DNA of 58,460 bases from JBBQCW01 sp038319025 (GTDB taxonomy: Bacteria > Actinomycetota > Thermoleophilia > Solirubrobacterales > Solirubrobacteraceae), in assembly GCA_038319025.1 (NCBI GenBank), contig JBBQCW010000019.1, positions 1-58,460 of the forward strand, read 5' to 3'. The first letter of the stretch is position 1. Every line of letters begins with the position of its first letter. The notes beneath the pieces are model-generated. The model did not search any database. It saw only the letters and a program-made list of their open reading frames with translations, and was not told where the DNA came from. Below, one piece after another: positions 56,867 through 58,460 of this stretch. The position numbers and the translations under genes were made by a program.

Positions 56867-58417
56867 CTAGTCCCGCTCACCCCGGCCGTAGAGGAAGCCG
56901 AACAGCTTGGTCAGCCGCAGCGACATCTTCTCGGTGTACGGGAACTGGTGGGGATCGCGGTGACCGTGCAGGCGCGACACCAGGATCGACTGCGTCTGGC
57001 AGTACTTGCGGATGCCGCCGGCCGCGTGCCGGGAGCCGACGCCGGACTCCTTGGCGCCGCCCATCGGGATCTCCAGCGCCACGTAGTTCATCAGCGCGTC
57101 GTTGACGCACGCCGCACCGGTGTCCAGGCGACGGGCGACCGCTTCACCGCGACCGACGTCCTTGGAGAACACGGAGGCCGACAGGCCGTACGGGCCCTGG
57201 TTGGCGAGGCGAATGGCCTCCTCCTGGTCGCGCACCTTCATGATCGGCAGCGTCGGGCCGAACGTCTCCTGCGTCATGCAGTCCATATCCGGCGTCACGT
57301 CGAGGAGCACGGTGGGCTCAAAGAAGTGCCCCTCCCCCGTCCCGCGATGACCGCCGGTCACGGCGCGGGCGCCATGGGCGATCGCGTCGTTGACGTGGGC
57401 TTCGACGATGTCGACCTGCTTGGGGAACGTCATCGAGCCGACCTCGACCGAACCGGGGCCGCCGGGGACGCCCTGGCGGAGCGCCGCGGCCTTCTGGGTG
57501 ACCTTGGCCACGAACTCGTCATAGACCGGCGCTTCGACGAACACGCGCTCGATCGAGATGCACGTCTGCCCCGAGTTCTGCATCGACGCGTAGACGGCGG
57601 TGTTGGCCGCGCGCTCCACGTCGGCGTCGGAGAGGACGATCATGGCGTCCTTGCCGCCCAGCTCCAAGGACATCGGCGTAAGCGTCTCCGCTGCCTTCGC
57701 GGCGACCTTCTTGCCCGTTGCCGTGGAGCCGGTGAACATGATCATGTCGACCTCGTCCACGAGCGCCGCGCCGGTGTCCCCGAGGCCGGTGGCCACCTGG
57801 TAGACGTGCTCCGGCACACCACACTCACGCAGGCAGTCGGCCATCACGAGCGACGTGAGCGGAGTGATCTCGCTGGGCTTGAGGATCACGCTGTTGCCGG
57901 CCATCAGGGCCGGGATGCAGTCGCCGAAGGAGTTCGTCAGCGGGTAGTTCCACGGGCCGATGACGCCGATCAGGCCGAGCGGCTTGTAGCGGACGACCAG
58001 CTTCTTGCCCTTCACGAGCATGTTGCTGGAGCGCACGCGCTCGTCGGCCAGGTACTTCTCGGCGTTCTTGGCCCAGAAGCCGAAGGCGCCGGCGCCGTAG
58101 GAGATCTCGGCCAGCATCGCGTCCTCGTACGTCTTGCCCGTCTCGGACATGATCGTGTCGATCACACGCTGCTTGTTGTCGATCAGCCACTTCTGGGCGC
58201 GCATGAGGATGCGCGCGCGACCGTCGAAGCCGAGCGCGTTCCAGCCCGGCTGGGCCTGACGGCCGCGGACGGCCATCTCGCGCACGTCCTCGGGGCTGAG
58301 GTTGGGCACGTGGGCGATGATGCGCCCGGTCGCCGGGTTCTCGACGGCGATCTCGGGACGGCCGGACGGGGCCGGGGCCTCCTCGTGGATCTCGACCTGC
58401 TCTTCGACGCCTGCCAT
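56867..58417 (-). CDS. NAD(P)-dependent aldehyde dehydrogenase
   Basis: A 516-residue aldehyde dehydrogenase. SLELGGKDAMIVL has the catalytic Glu and NSGQTCISIERV the nucleophile Cys. IGPWNYPL and FTGSTATGKKV form the cofactor site. A roughly 30-residue N-terminal extension and a C-terminal tail after KYCQTQSI are slightly longer than average. It resembles the succinate-semialdehyde/benzaldehyde group, but substrate is not determined. GGAG lies about nine bases before ATG 58417. Last complete gene; upstream sequence reaches the window edge. Confidence 0.93.
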   Translation of the reverse strand: MAGVEEQVEIHEEAPAPSGRPEIAVENPATGRIIAHVPNLSPEDVREMAVRGRQAQPGWNALGFDGRARILMRAQKWLIDNKQRVIDTIMSETGKTYEDAMLAEISYGAGAFGFWAKNAEKYLADERVRSSNMLVKGKKLVVRYKPLGLIGVIGPWNYPLTNSFGDCIPALMAGNSVILKPSEITPLTSLVMADCLRECGVPEHVYQVATGLGDTGAALVDEVDMIMFTGSTATGKKVAAKAAETLTPMSLELGGKDAMIVLSDADVERAANTAVYASMQNSGQTCISIERVFVEAPVYDEFVAKVTQKAAALRQGVPGGPGSVEVGSMTFPKQVDIVEAHVNDAIAHGARAVTGGHRGTGEGHFFEPTVLLDVTPDMDCMTQETFGPTLPIMKVRDQEEAIRLANQGPYGLSASVFSKDVGRGEAVARRLDTGAACVNDALMNYVALEIPMGGAKESGVGSRHAAGGIRKYCQTQSILVSRLHGHRDPHQFPYTEKMSLRLTKLFGFLYGRGERD

Positions 58418-58460
58418 GGGTCAATCTCCACTACGGCTTCTGAAGTCGTTCTGACGGACA

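Overview
The window is 58 kb of high-GC, gene-dense bacterial DNA. Evidence for the host: strong GC bias, a full 14-gene nuoA-N operon in the usual order, an Acg-type Tat nitroreductase, a tandem ThyX-fold protein, SpoIIE-type phosphatase and STAS regulators, and many start codons preceded at 6-10 nt by a TANNNT -10 box (leaderless transcription). Together these point to Actinomycetota, most likely a soil member of Thermoleophilia/Solirubrobacterales. The phylum is well supported; the class is inference.

Layout. 1-1.9 kb: right end of an integrated mobile element (IS110-type transposase tail, excisionase-like HTH gene, tyrosine integrase) abutting the 3' end of tRNA-Arg(ACG). 2-8 kb: MFS exporter, tRNA-Ser(TGA), PAS-GAF-PP2C phosphatase, alpha/beta hydrolase, and a plsC/DUF1295 lipid pair. 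8-10.1 kb: a coupled four-gene unit (46-aa exported peptide, Gln/Pro repeat membrane protein, ApbE flavin transferase, ferric-reductase-like membrane protein). 10.2-14.3 kb: STAS antagonist, serS, a divergent cytochrome c lipoprotein/cupredoxin-like lipoprotein pair, a flavin reductase, and an unknown membrane protein divergent from nuoA.

14.4-29.3 kb: nuoA-N, encoding complex I, with 11 of 13 junctions overlapping, followed by an Rrf2-type regulator without iron-sulfur cysteines. 30-33.8 kb: a two-TM membrane protein, then a coupled set of zinc alcohol dehydrogenase, Tat-exported Acg-like nitroreductase and membrane protein. 33.8-37.4 kb: sulfate ABC importer (sbp-cysT-cysW-cysA), with an AT-rich control region shared with the divergent tandem ThyX-like gene. 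39.2-39.4 kb: a pentanucleotide repeat and a 99-bp nested palindrome between convergent genes. 39.4-47.6 kb: acs and small housekeeping or unknown genes, including an alpha/beta hydrolase without its nucleophile.

47.6-58.4 kb: a YjbR-like gene, a vapBC toxin-antitoxin pair with a palindromic operator over its -10 box, Bcp peroxiredoxin, an Fpg/Nei glycosylase with an incomplete zinc finger, a TetR regulator, SixA-like phosphatase, exported glycoside hydrolase, an aminoglycoside-phosphotransferase-fold kinase plus HAD pair that mirrors the N-terminal domains of animal ACAD10, CtaG, an EamA transporter and an aldehyde dehydrogenase.

Much of the window serves aerobic respiration and redox chemistry: complex I, a lipid-anchored cytochrome c, CtaG, flavin transfer and flavin reduction. 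No CRISPR array or rRNA was seen. The strongest candidates for something undescribed are the ApbE/Gln-Pro repeat operon, the leaderless-promoter pattern, the nested palindromes between convergent genes, and the Acg-centred operon.
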